From Rubrivivax sp. (GTDB lineage Bacteria > Pseudomonadota > Gammaproteobacteria > Burkholderiales > Burkholderiaceae_C), in contig JAUXRG010000064.1 of NCBI GenBank assembly GCA_030681795.1, forward strand, positions 16,483 to 80,482: a stretch of DNA of 64,000 nt, read 5' to 3'. Under the pieces are notes generated by a model, which ran no database searches, was not told the origin of the DNA, and saw only the letters and a program-made list of their open reading frames with translations. The position numbers were made by a program, and so were the translations under genes. The stretch's first letter is position 1. Each line of letters starts with the position of its first letter. This document shows, one piece after another, positions 55,128 through 63,320 of the stretch.

Positions 55128-55856
55128 GGTTCGCCATCCTGCACTAACCGCGGCGGAACGGGCGGTGAGCCCGAGAGAAACATCCGTGCAGGCTGTCGAT
55201 CCGGCGTTTGCCAGATCGTCTTGGAGATGCGGGCGCTGCGGTTGCGGGTCTTGGGCAGACGATGGGCCCGAACGCAAGGTCACGCCGTTCCCAATGGCGG
55301 TGCAGCGCAAGCCGGATAGAAGGATGGAATTTTCGCGGCTCGTCTGATCCTCGCGCCAGGTGCGCGACGCCAGCATGGAGAAGGTCATTGCCGATCCGCG
55401 TGTGCAGCCCGGCGTCAACCCCGTGCCCCTCGACGGGATGCCGCTGATCTTCGATGGTCTCCAAGTCATCTTCGAGGCCCGAGCGAGTCGTCGGTTCAAG
55501 CTTGAATGGACTGCCATGGCCAATCCTCGGCGCTTTGGCCGCAAGGCGGCGCGACCACCGGAACGATGTCCTTGACAGGTTCGGCGAGCCCAGCGGCCTG
55601 GCCGGCTCGACCCTCTCGCCCACCCACACTCACCATTGCGCGAGCAGCGCCTCGGCGCCTTCTTCGAGTTGGGTCCAGACGGACCGCGACACCGTACCCG
55701 CGTCCGTGGAAGAGACCGCTCGCCTGCCGACCGCAGACACAGGCTACCTCAGCTACGGCCTACGATTCGCGGGGGGAGCCTGAACGACGGCTTGCCGATG
55801 GCGAGTTCTTGGAAGCGCGGCACAGCAGAGAGTCGCAAGCCGTCCTCGCCGGCCAC
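55128..55856. other. Long gene-poor interval
   Basis: No complete gene is supported. A short plus-strand frame (55360-55575, 71 codons) contains MEKVIADPRVQPGVNPV and could be a fragment of an old small-protein gene, but it has no start context and no recognisable full domain. The rest is unassigned. It separates the AKR/DUF6064 pair from the acyltransferase gene. Confidence 0.35.
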
Positions 55857-57287
55857 TCACTCGCCGGTCGTCGTTTCGGTGCGCAGCAGATGCGCGATGG
55901 AATTGGCGTAGTAGCGCAGCAGCGGCTCTTCGCCCGCCCGCGGCGTGAACAGACCCTGCTGCTCGTCCACCAGATGCCGCTGCACCAGCATGCGCAGGCC
56001 GGCGCCGACGGCATAGTCCAGGTCCTGCCGCGGCACATACAGGCGGGCACCGCCGGCCTGCAGTTGCCGTACCAGGGCGCCCACTTCGGACTTGATCTCG
56101 AATTCGCTGCGCGTGCGCTTCATGTCGGCCACCATCAGCGTGGCCACGAGTGGCACCGGCAGCACCGGGATCAGACCGGCCACCTGCGCCATGAGATGCC
56201 GCCCCAGCGCGGCCACCTCGGCCTGGCGCGTCTCACGGGCCAGTTGCGGCCACGCGATGCCGCGCTCCGCGGTCCAGGCGCGCACCGACACCGGGGTGCC
56301 GAAGTTGACGCAGACGTAGCCGAAGCGGTGCCAGCGGCTGCGCAGCAGCAGCCCGAGCTGCGCGCCGACGAAGCGCAGCGTGCGCCACGCCGCCTGCCAG
56401 CGGCTCAGGCGCGCGGCCGTCGCGTCGGCGCTGCGCAGTTGCGTGCGGTCTTCCAGCACGCGGTCGTAGTTCAGACCCAGGGGCAGGAAGATCAGGTCGC
56501 GCTCGCCCTCGTGGTGATAGCCGCGCAGCATGTAGTCGATGACCCCGAAGCGCGGTTCGCGCAGCGCGCCGTCCTTGGTCAGGCCGCCTTCGGGGTAGAC
56601 CGCCTGCGTCACGCCGGCTTCGGTCGCCATGGCGATGTAGCGTTCCAGCACCCGGCGGTACAGCTCGTCCTTGGAGTTGCGCCGCACGAAGTACGCCCCC
56701 ATGGCGCGAATGAGTTGCTGCAACCCGATCACCCGCGCCCATTCGCCCACGGCGTAGCTCAGCGTCGCGCGCTCGGCCACCAGGTAGGACGCGACGATGT
56801 AGTCCATGTTGCTGCGGTGATTCATGACGAACACCACCGTGGCGTCGGCCGGGATGGCCTCCAGCGCCGCAGGGTCGGTGAGGCCGATGCGCACCCGGTA
56901 CAGGGCCTGCGACACCCGTTTGCCGATCCAGTAGCCGATGCGGAAGTAGACATAGGCGTTGAAGGCCGGGACGATTTCTCGCGCATACCGCTGCACCTGG
57001 TCCAGCGCCACTTCGCGTGGCATCTGGCGCGCGTCGGCAAAGGCCTGCGCGGCCTGTTGCACCTTGTCGTCGAAGATCAGGCGGTCGATCAGCACCTGGC
57101 GGCGGATCTGCTGGAACGGCCGCACATGGATCTTCAGCCGCTGCCCGACCTCGGCCAGCACCTTGGCCGCGCGGCTGCGCACATACCAGCGCGCCGAAGG
57201 CAGCAGCAACCGGTCCAGCAACGCCCACAGCGCCAGTGCCGCGCCCGGCAGCAGCAGCCACAGCGGAATCTCGATGCTGCCGGACAT
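55857..57287 (-). CDS. Glycerol-3-phosphate/1-acyl-glycerol-phosphate acyltransferase-like protein
   Basis: A 476-residue PlsC/PlsB-domain protein. One N-terminal membrane helix (IPLWLLLPGAALALWALLDRLLLP) anchors it. The acyltransferase motifs are block I VVFVMNHRSNMDY (HX4D), block II region GAYFVRRNSKDELYRR and block III AVYPEGGLTKDG. This is shorter than E. coli PlsB (about 800 residues) but has the PlsB-like C-terminal part. It probably makes lysophosphatidic or phosphatidic acid at the membrane. Start taken at 57287, 13 bp after the rnhA stop, in the same orientation as rnhA and the methyltransferase. Confidence 0.88.
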   Translation of the reverse strand: MSGSIEIPLWLLLPGAALALWALLDRLLLPSARWYVRSRAAKVLAEVGQRLKIHVRPFQQIRRQVLIDRLIFDDKVQQAAQAFADARQMPREVALDQVQRYAREIVPAFNAYVYFRIGYWIGKRVSQALYRVRIGLTDPAALEAIPADATVVFVMNHRSNMDYIVASYLVAERATLSYAVGEWARVIGLQQLIRAMGAYFVRRNSKDELYRRVLERYIAMATEAGVTQAVYPEGGLTKDGALREPRFGVIDYMLRGYHHEGERDLIFLPLGLNYDRVLEDRTQLRSADATAARLSRWQAAWRTLRFVGAQLGLLLRSRWHRFGYVCVNFGTPVSVRAWTAERGIAWPQLARETRQAEVAALGRHLMAQVAGLIPVLPVPLVATLMVADMKRTRSEFEIKSEVGALVRQLQAGGARLYVPRQDLDYAVGAGLRMLVQRHLVDEQQGLFTPRAGEEPLLRYYANSIAHLLRTETTTGE

Positions 57288-57300
57288 GCGACCCGCGGCC

Positions 57301-57738
57301 TCAGGCCAGCACCGCGTCCACGCCCTTGTTGGCCAGGCGGTCGGCGCGCTCGTTGCCAGGGTCGCCGGCATGGCCCTTCACCCAGCGCCACTGCACGGCG
57401 TGCGCGGCGTTGAGCTCGTCCAGCCGCTGCCAGAGTTCGATATTCTTCACCGGCTGCTTGCTGGCGGTGCGCCAGCCGCGCGCCTTCCAGCCGTGGATCC
57501 AGGTGGTGATGCCGTTCTTCACATACTCGCTGTCGGTGTAGATCGTGACCTCGCAGCGCTGGTTCAACGAGGCCAGTGCCTGGATCACCGCCGTGAGCTC
57601 CATGCGGTTGTTGGTGGTGAGCTTCTCGCCACCGAAGATCTCTTTTTCGTGCTCGCCGCTGCGCAGCCAGGCGCCCCAGCCACCGGGCCCGGGGTTGCCG
57701 CGGCAGGCGCCGTCGGCGTAGATCACGACTTCGGACAT
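57301..57738 (-). CDS. rnhA: Ribonuclease HI
   Basis: A 145-residue RNase HI cutting RNA in RNA-DNA hybrids. The four acidic metal ligands are in context: [18 protein letters not shown] (Asp), [15 protein letters not shown] (Glu), [13 protein letters not shown] (Asp) and [12 protein letters not shown] (Asp), with the flexible-loop histidine in [12 protein letters not shown]. The basic handle region [16 protein letters not shown] is present. Its ATG overlaps the methyltransferase stop by one base (TGATG), so the two are coupled. Confidence 0.98.
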   Translation of the reverse strand: MSEVVIYADGACRGNPGPGGWGAWLRSGEHEKEIFGGEKLTTNNRMELTAVIQALASLNQRCEVTIYTDSEYVKNGITTWIHGWKARGWRTASKQPVKNIELWQRLDELNAAHAVQWRWVKGHAGDPGNERADRLANKGVDAVLA

Positions 57739-58586
57739 CAGCGCTCCAGTTCGGCCGTCTCGCGGCGGCGGTTGGCCACCACGGCGGGGGCGGCCTGTGT
57801 CTTGCGGCGCTCGTTGCGCGCCAGGCCCACCAGGCGCATGCCGCGCACGCGCTTGACGGCCTCCAGGAAATACACCGCACCCAGCACCGGCCACCAACGC
57901 TCGCCCACGGCGTCCATCCATTCGAAGCGCGCCAGCCACTGGCCGGTGTGCAACGGCGGGCGCCAGCAGCCGAAGCGGCCGCCCTCGACCTCGAAGCCGA
58001 GCAGGCGCAACCAGTCGCGCAGCCGCCAGTAGCCGATGCATTCGCAGGCCAGCGGCAGGTACGGGCCCTGCCCGCGGCCCAGCCCCATGCCGCGCCGCAG
58101 CCGGCCCGCGCGCTGGCGCAGGCCCCACAGGCTGGCCGGGTTGAAGCCGGTGATGACCACACGGCCCTCGGGCACCAGCACCCGCTCGACCTCGCGCAGC
58201 GTGTGGTGCGGGTCGCGCGCCAGTTCCAGCGTGTGCGGCAGCACCACGAGGTCGATGCTGGCATTCGGGAAGGGCAGCGCGTCGAAATCGCAATGCAGCG
58301 CAATCGGCTCGTGCGGCGGCTGTGTGGTGAGCAGTGAATCGCGTGGTGGCGGCAGCACCAGCGCCTGCACCTCAGGCGCGATCAGGGTATCGCTGGCCAC
58401 CCAGCGGTGCGGCATGCGGTTGGCACGCAGGCCGTCGAATTCAGGCAGGCCGAGCTGCAGGGCGTGGAAGCCGAAGACGTCCGTCACGGCCTGGTCCAGG
58501 CGGCGCTGCTCCCACTCGAGCATGTAGCGGCCCGGCGCGGTTCGCAGCCAGGACCCCAACTCTATAATCGAGTCATCTCGCGTCAT
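57738..58586 (-). CDS. Class I SAM-dependent methyltransferase
   Basis: A 282-residue enzyme with a Rossmann-type methyltransferase core: the acidic loop region [23 protein letters not shown] and the post-motif [27 protein letters not shown]. It is the uncharacterised methyltransferase that commonly precedes rnhA in Beta- and Gammaproteobacteria (next to gloB). Its substrate is unknown. Start at ATG 58586, where it shares the bases TCATG with the start codon of the divergent gloB; the conserved N-terminus [21 protein letters not shown] supports this start. Confidence 0.9.
   Translation of the reverse strand: MTRDDSIIELGSWLRTAPGRYMLEWEQRRLDQAVTDVFGFHALQLGLPEFDGLRANRMPHRWVASDTLIAPEVQALVLPPPRDSLLTTQPPHEPIALHCDFDALPFPNASIDLVVLPHTLELARDPHHTLREVERVLVPEGRVVITGFNPASLWGLRQRAGRLRRGMGLGRGQGPYLPLACECIGYWRLRDWLRLLGFEVEGGRFGCWRPPLHTGQWLARFEWMDAVGERWWPVLGAVYFLEAVKRVRGMRLVGLARNERRKTQAAPAVVANRRRETAELER
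58563..58584 (+). promoter_or_regulatory. -10 box of gloB lying inside the divergent methyltransferase gene
   Basis: TATAAT at 58563-58568, 16 nt before the gloB ATG, lies within the first codons of the minus-strand methyltransferase. The predicted leader is about 10 nt. No -35 match is obvious. Confidence 0.5.
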
Positions 58587-59355
58587 GAATCTCTTAGCGC
58601 TTCCCGCCTTCGCCGACAACTACATCTGGATGCTTCACGACGGCGCGCGCGCCGCGGTGGTGGATCCGGGCGATGACGCACCGGTGCAAGAAGCGCTGGA
58701 CCGCCTCGGTCTGGAGCTGGCGGCCATTCTAGTGACGCACCACCATCCGGATCATGTGGGCGGCGTCGATGCCTTGCGTTCGCGGCTGCGCGGCCCCGTC
58801 TTCGGGCCGGCCCGTGAGGCCATTCCAAAACCTTTTGAGCCCTTGTCCGAAGGCGACCTGATCGAGGTGCTCGGCCTGCGCTTTCGCGTGCTCGACGTGC
58901 CGGGCCACACCGCCGGGCATACCGCCTACGTGCAGCAAGATGCACCTGCCGAGCCACTGCTGTTCTGCGGCGACACGCTGTTTTCCGCCGGCTGCGGTCG
59001 GCTCTTCGAAGGCACGGCCGCACAGATGCAAGGCTCGCTGGCCAAGCTCATGGCGCTGCCCGACGACACGCGCATCTGCTGCACCCATGAGTACACCTTG
59101 GCCAACCTGCGTTTCGCCGCGGCGGTGGAGCCCGGCAACGCCGGGCGCGCGGCCTACGAGGGGCGCTGCCGGGCACGCCGTGCCGCAGGCCAACCGACCC
59201 TGCCCTCTTCGATCGGCCTGGAAAAAGAGATCAACCCCTTCCTGCGCTGCGCGGCACCCGAGGTGGTGGCGTCGGCACGGGCCGAAGGCGCCGCCAGCGG
59301 CGACGCGCTCGAAGTCTTTGCCGCGCTGCGCGAATGGAAGAACCGGTTTCGATGA
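58585..59355 (+). CDS. gloB: Hydroxyacylglutathione hydrolase (glyoxalase II)
   Basis: A 256-residue metallo-beta-lactamase-fold hydrolase that releases lactate and glutathione in methylglyoxal detoxification. The metal-binding motif is ILVTHHHPDHVGGV (THxHxDH). Further ligands are in VPGHTAGHTAYV and FCGDTLFSAGCGRLFEGTA, and the glyoxalase II C-terminal histidine is in RICCTHEYTLANLRFA. Start ATG 58585 is divergent from the methyltransferase with overlapping start codons. The mltD gene starts within its stop codon (ATGA). Confidence 0.96.
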   Translation: MNLLALPAFADNYIWMLHDGARAAVVDPGDDAPVQEALDRLGLELAAILVTHHHPDHVGGVDALRSRLRGPVFGPAREAIPKPFEPLSEGDLIEVLGLRFRVLDVPGHTAGHTAYVQQDAPAEPLLFCGDTLFSAGCGRLFEGTAAQMQGSLAKLMALPDDTRICCTHEYTLANLRFAAAVEPGNAGRAAYEGRCRARRAAGQPTLPSSIGLEKEINPFLRCAAPEVVASARAEGAASGDALEVFAALREWKNRFR

Positions 59356-60989
59356 CAGCTCCTCAGCCTTGCACACCCGCGCGGGCCTTGCGCCTGGCGG
59401 CCGCCGCGGCAGCCTTCGCCTTGCTCACGCTGGCCGCCGGCTGCGCCAGCCTGCCGGCCCCGGAAGGGCCCGCCGAATCGGCGCCGGCCTTGCCCGCGGG
59501 CCTCGTGGTGCTGACCGAGCCCACACCCGAGTCGGCCCCTGCCACCGAAGCCGCGGCCACACCACCGGTCGAGCCGCTGACACTGGCGTCGGAGCTGCCG
59601 CGCACGCGGCTGGACCCGCTGCAGGATGCCAAGCGCGCAGACCTCTGGCCGCGCGTGCGTGACGGCTTCGCGATGGCCGATCTGGACGGGGATCTGGTCC
59701 GCAAGTGGGAACAGTGGTACGCCCGCGACCCCGCCTATGTGCAGCGCATGACCGAGCGCGGCGGGCGCTACCTGTTCCACATCGTCGAAGAGGTCCAGCG
59801 CCGCAACATGCCGGCCGAAATCGCCCTGCTGCCCTTCATCGAGAGCGCCTTCAACCCGCAGGCGCAGTCGCACGCCAAGGCGTCGGGCATGTGGCAGTTC
59901 ATGCCGGCCACGGGCAAGGATTTCGAGTTGCGGCAGAACGTCTTCCGCGACGACCGCCGCGATGTGCTGGCCTCCACCCGCGCCGCGCTGGACTACCTGC
60001 AGCGCCTGTACACGCAGTTCGGCGACTGGCATCTGGCGCTGGCCGCCTACAACTGGGGCCAGGGCAACGTGCAGCGCGCCATCGACCGCAACCGCCGTGC
60101 GGGCCTGCCCACCGACTACCCGAGCCTGCGCATGCCGCAGGAGACACGCGAGTACGTGCCCAAGCTGCAGGCGGTGAAGAATATCGTTCGCCACCCCGAG
60201 GCCTTCGCGCTCACCCTGCCCGCGCTGGGCGACCACCCGTTCTTCCTCAGCGTATCGATCGATCGCGACATCGACGTGGCCCTGGCCGCACGCTTGGCGG
60301 GCCTGCCCCTGGACGAGTTCAAGCAGCTCAACCCGCAGATGAACAAGCCCGTCATCCTGGCCGCCGGCACGCCGCAGGTGCTGCTGCCCTACGACAACGC
60401 CAACCGCTTCCTGCGCGCGCTGAACGAACACCAGGGTGCGCTGGCCAGCTGGACAGCCTGGGTGGCGCCGCGCACCGTGAAGCCCTCCGAAGCCGCCCGG
60501 CTCACCGGCATGAACGAGACCGAGCTGCGCGAGATCAACCTGATCCCGCCGCGCATGCTCGTCAAGCTCGGCTCCACGCTGCTCGTGCCGCGCGCGGCGA
60601 ACGGCAGCAAGGATGTCTCCGAGCACATCGCAGAGAACGCCGTGATGAACCTGGCGCCCGAAGGCCGGGCGCTGCGCAAGGTCGGTTTCAAGGCCGGCCG
60701 CCAGGGCGACAGCGTGGCTGCGGTGGCCAGGCGCTACCGCGTCAGCGCGGCGCAGGTGGCGCTGTGGAACGGCGTGTCGGCGCAAGCGCGTTTCAAGGCC
60801 GGGCAGGCCGTCGTGGTGATGCTGCCGGCCGGCAAGGGCAGCGCCAAGGCGGCGCCCGCCATGCGCCATGCCACCAAGGCGGCGCCCGCCACGCGTCATG
60901 CCGCCAAGGCCAGCGCTGCGCGCAAGCGCGCCGCCGTTCGAGTGCACCTGGCGCAGGGCTCCGCGGACTCCCAGATCGCACCGCGGTAG
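59352..60989 (+). CDS. mltD: Membrane-bound lytic murein transglycosylase D
   Basis: A 545-residue outer-membrane lipoprotein. The signal peptide is RALRLAAAAAAFALLTLAAGC with the lipobox LAAGC. The SLT domain has the catalytic glutamate in LLPFIESAFNPQAQS and the segments SHAKASGMWQFMPATGKDF and LAAYNWGQGNVQRAI. C-terminal LysM domains bind glycan; at least one is clear (VGFKAGRQGDSVAAVARRYRVSAAQVALWNGV). It ends in an Ala/Lys/Arg/His-rich tail with repeated MRHATKAAPATRHAAKA. It cleaves peptidoglycan glycan strands. Its start overlaps the gloB stop by four bases. Confidence 0.95.
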   Translation: MTAPQPCTPARALRLAAAAAAFALLTLAAGCASLPAPEGPAESAPALPAGLVVLTEPTPESAPATEAAATPPVEPLTLASELPRTRLDPLQDAKRADLWPRVRDGFAMADLDGDLVRKWEQWYARDPAYVQRMTERGGRYLFHIVEEVQRRNMPAEIALLPFIESAFNPQAQSHAKASGMWQFMPATGKDFELRQNVFRDDRRDVLASTRAALDYLQRLYTQFGDWHLALAAYNWGQGNVQRAIDRNRRAGLPTDYPSLRMPQETREYVPKLQAVKNIVRHPEAFALTLPALGDHPFFLSVSIDRDIDVALAARLAGLPLDEFKQLNPQMNKPVILAAGTPQVLLPYDNANRFLRALNEHQGALASWTAWVAPRTVKPSEAARLTGMNETELREINLIPPRMLVKLGSTLLVPRAANGSKDVSEHIAENAVMNLAPEGRALRKVGFKAGRQGDSVAAVARRYRVSAAQVALWNGVSAQARFKAGQAVVVMLPAGKGSAKAAPAMRHATKAAPATRHAAKASAARKRAAVRVHLAQGSADSQIAPR

Positions 60990-61050
60990 GCGCGCTGGCA
61001 CGGCTCACCTTGCCGGAAGGGGCAGAATCCCACCCAGGGCTGCGCACTTC

Positions 61051-62058
61051 ATGAACATCATCATCCTCGACGACTATCAGGACGCCGTGCGCAAGCTCAA
61101 GTGCGCCGCGCTGCTGGAGCCGCTCAACGCCAAGGTCTTCACCAACACCGTCAAGGGCATCGGCCAGCTCTCGGTGCGGCTGCGCGACGCCGAGGTGCTG
61201 GTGCTGATCCGCGAGCGCACGCAGTTTCCGCGCGCGCTGCTCGAGAAGCTGCCGCGCCTGCGGCTCATTTCGCAGACCGGCCGCGTCGGCTCGCACATCG
61301 ACCTGCAGAGCTGCACCCGGCTGGGCATCGCCGTGGCCGAGGGTGCGGGCTCGCCGGTGGCGCCGGCGGAGCTGACCTGGGCGCTGATCATGGCCAGCAT
61401 GCGGCGGCTGCCGCAGTACATCGGCAACCTCAAGCACGGGGCCTGGCAGCAGTCGGGGCTGAAGGCCGCGTCGATGCCGCCGAACTTCGGCGTGGGCATG
61501 GTGCTCCATGGCAAGACGCTGGGCATCTGGGGCTACGGCAAGATCGGCCAGTTGGTGGCCGGATACGGTCGCGCCTTCGGCATGCAGGTGCGGGTGTGGG
61601 GCAGCGAAGCGTCGCGCCAGCGTGCCGTGGCCGACGGCCACCAGGCGGCCACGGACTGCATGGGCTTCTTCGAGAGCGCCGACGTGCTCAGCCTGCACCT
61701 GCGCCTGAACGAGCAGACGCGCGGCATCGTGTGCCTGGATGCGCTGGCACGCATGAAGCCCACGGCGCTGCTGGTGAATACCTCGCGCGCCGAGCTTATC
61801 GAGGACGGCGCGCTGGTGGCCTCGCTCAACCGTGGCCGGCCCGGCATGGCCGCCGTGGACGTCTTCGAGAGCGAACCCATCCTGCAGGGCCATCCCTTGC
61901 TGAGGCTGGAAAACGCCGTCTGCACGCCGCACATCGGCTACGTGGAGCAGGACAACTACGAGTTGTATTTCGGTGCCGCTTTCCAGAACGTCGTCAACTT
62001 CATCCACAAGAACCCGACCCATATCGTCAACCCCGAAGCGCTCAAAGTGCTTCGCTGA
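61051..62058 (+). CDS. D-2-hydroxyacid dehydrogenase family protein
   Basis: A 335-residue NAD(P)-dependent dehydrogenase. The Rossmann motif is LGIWGYGKIGQLVAGYGRAFGM. The catalytic arginine is in LLVNTSRAELIEDGA, the glutamate in FESEPILQGHP, and the histidine in CTPHIGYVEQDNYELYF. The N-terminal domain has the substrate-side segment ISQTGRVGSHIDLQSCT. It resembles phosphoglycerate- or glyoxylate-type members of the family, but the exact acid is unknown. It starts 61 bp after mltD. Confidence 0.92.
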   Translation: MNIIILDDYQDAVRKLKCAALLEPLNAKVFTNTVKGIGQLSVRLRDAEVLVLIRERTQFPRALLEKLPRLRLISQTGRVGSHIDLQSCTRLGIAVAEGAGSPVAPAELTWALIMASMRRLPQYIGNLKHGAWQQSGLKAASMPPNFGVGMVLHGKTLGIWGYGKIGQLVAGYGRAFGMQVRVWGSEASRQRAVADGHQAATDCMGFFESADVLSLHLRLNEQTRGIVCLDALARMKPTALLVNTSRAELIEDGALVASLNRGRPGMAAVDVFESEPILQGHPLLRLENAVCTPHIGYVEQDNYELYFGAAFQNVVNFIHKNPTHIVNPEALKVLR

Positions 62059-62138
62059 TGGGGCGGCTCCGATGCCGGGGGACGAGGGTGACGGGTTGAT
62101 CGCTCTCCTCAGGGTGGCAACGCCCACGAGGCGGCTCC

Positions 62139-62702
62139 ATGCCTGAAAGCCTGCCCCTGCGGGCACCGCGCTCGGCCACCGAGTTGTTCACGGCCTTCAC
62201 GCGGCTGGCCCTGCAAGGCTTCGGCGGCGTGCTGCCGGTGGCTCAACGCGAGCTCGTCGAACGCCTGGGCTGGCTCAGCAGCGAGCAATTCCTCGCCATG
62301 CTGTCGGTGGCGCAGGTGCTGCCCGGGCCGAATATCGTCAACCTGGCGCTGATGATCGGCAACCGCTTCTTCGGCTGGCGCGGGGCCGCCGCCGCCACCA
62401 CCGGCATCCTGCTCGCGCCGCTGGTGGTCGTGCTGGCGCTCGCGCTGCTCGCGCGACAACTGCAATCGGTGCCGGCCGTGACCGGCGCCCTGCGTGGCAT
62501 GGGCGTCGTGGCGGCGGGCCTGGTGCTGTCCACCGCCATCAAGCTCAGCGCCGGCCTGCGAGGCAACGCGCTGGGCGGGTTGGTGTGCGTGGCGCTTGTG
62601 GCGGCCACCGCACTGGCCATAGGTTGGTTGCGCTGGCCCTTGGTGTGGGTGGTGCTGGGCCTGGGGCTCGCGTCCACGGCCCTGGCCTGGCGCAAGACAT
62701 GA
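62139..62702 (+). CDS. Chromate transporter family protein, first half-protein
   Basis: A 187-residue short-chain CHR protein with about six hydrophobic segments. The family signature is at the start: ELFTAFTRLALQGFGGVLPVAQRELVERLGWLS and FLAMLSVAQVLPGPNIVNLALMIGNRFFGWRG. Short CHR proteins work as pairs that together make one chromate pump. Its stop overlaps the start of the second gene as ATGA. It lies 80 bp after the dehydrogenase. Chromate efflux is the known role of the family; other anions are possible for a given pair. Confidence 0.93.
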   Translation: MPESLPLRAPRSATELFTAFTRLALQGFGGVLPVAQRELVERLGWLSSEQFLAMLSVAQVLPGPNIVNLALMIGNRFFGWRGAAAATTGILLAPLVVVLALALLARQLQSVPAVTGALRGMGVVAAGLVLSTAIKLSAGLRGNALGGLVCVALVAATALAIGWLRWPLVWVVLGLGLASTALAWRKT

Positions 62703-63259
62703 CGGGCACGCTGCTTTTCGGCACGGGCATCCTGGGTGCGGGCGACTGGTTGGCCCTGTTCCTGCACTTCCTCACGCTGTCGCTGCTGGCCATCGGCGGC
62801 GCCATCACCACGGTGCCCGACATGCAGCGCTTCGTCGTCGGCCAGCATGGTTGGCTCAGCGACGCCCAGTTCAACGCCTCGGTGGCGCTGGCGCAGGCCG
62901 CACCGGGGCCGAATGTGCTCTTCGTCGCCGTGATCGGCTTCAACGTCGGTGGCCTGGCCGGCGTGCTGGCCACGATGACCGGCACGCTGCTGCCTTCCAC
63001 CACGCTGGCGATGCTGGCCACGCGCTGGGGTGAACGCCACAGCGAGGCGCGCGCACTGCGCACCTTCACCACCGGCATGGCGCCCCTGACCATCGGGTTG
63101 CTGCTGGCCACCAGCTGGATCCTGCTCGAGCCCACGCGCACCCAGTGGGCCAGCGCGGCGCTCGTCGGGCTGACGCTGTGGGTGATGCTGCGCACGCGCT
63201 GGAGCCCTCTGTGGCCGATCTGCGTGGGCGCGCTGGCGGGCGCCATGGGCTGGGTCTGA
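62699..63259 (+). CDS. Chromate transporter family protein, second half-protein
   Basis: A 186-residue partner of the preceding gene, translationally coupled to it by a four-base overlap (ATGA). It has its own CHR signature: LFLHFLTLSLLAIGGAITTVPDMQRFVVGQHGWLS and FNASVALAQAAPGPNVLFVAVIGFNVGGLAG. Each half has the Pro-Gly-Pro-Asn motif (LPGPN in the first, APGPN here). The pair is most likely antiparallel in the membrane. The rlmB gene converges, with an 11-bp tandem repeat in between. Confidence 0.93.
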   Translation: MTGTLLFGTGILGAGDWLALFLHFLTLSLLAIGGAITTVPDMQRFVVGQHGWLSDAQFNASVALAQAAPGPNVLFVAVIGFNVGGLAGVLATMTGTLLPSTTLAMLATRWGERHSEARALRTFTTGMAPLTIGLLLATSWILLEPTRTQWASAALVGLTLWVMLRTRWSPLWPICVGALAGAMGWV

Positions 63260-63276
63260 AGGCGTCGGCGCGCCCG

Positions 63277-63320
63277 CCTCAACCGCTCCTCAACCGCTCC
63301 TCAACCGCGCCTCAACCGCG
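63277..63320. repeat. 11-bp tandem repeat at the rlmB 3' end
   Basis: Four copies of CCTCAACCGC(T/G) plus a diverged fifth. On the minus strand each unit carries TTGA, so a TGA stop occurs in every copy; the rlmB stop codon (63303-63301) is one of them. Confidence 0.8.

Noticed and set aside
55144..55629. Minus-strand and plus-strand short frames in the gap before the acyltransferase
   Set aside because: No start context, no domain and no match between frames; at most a decayed fragment.
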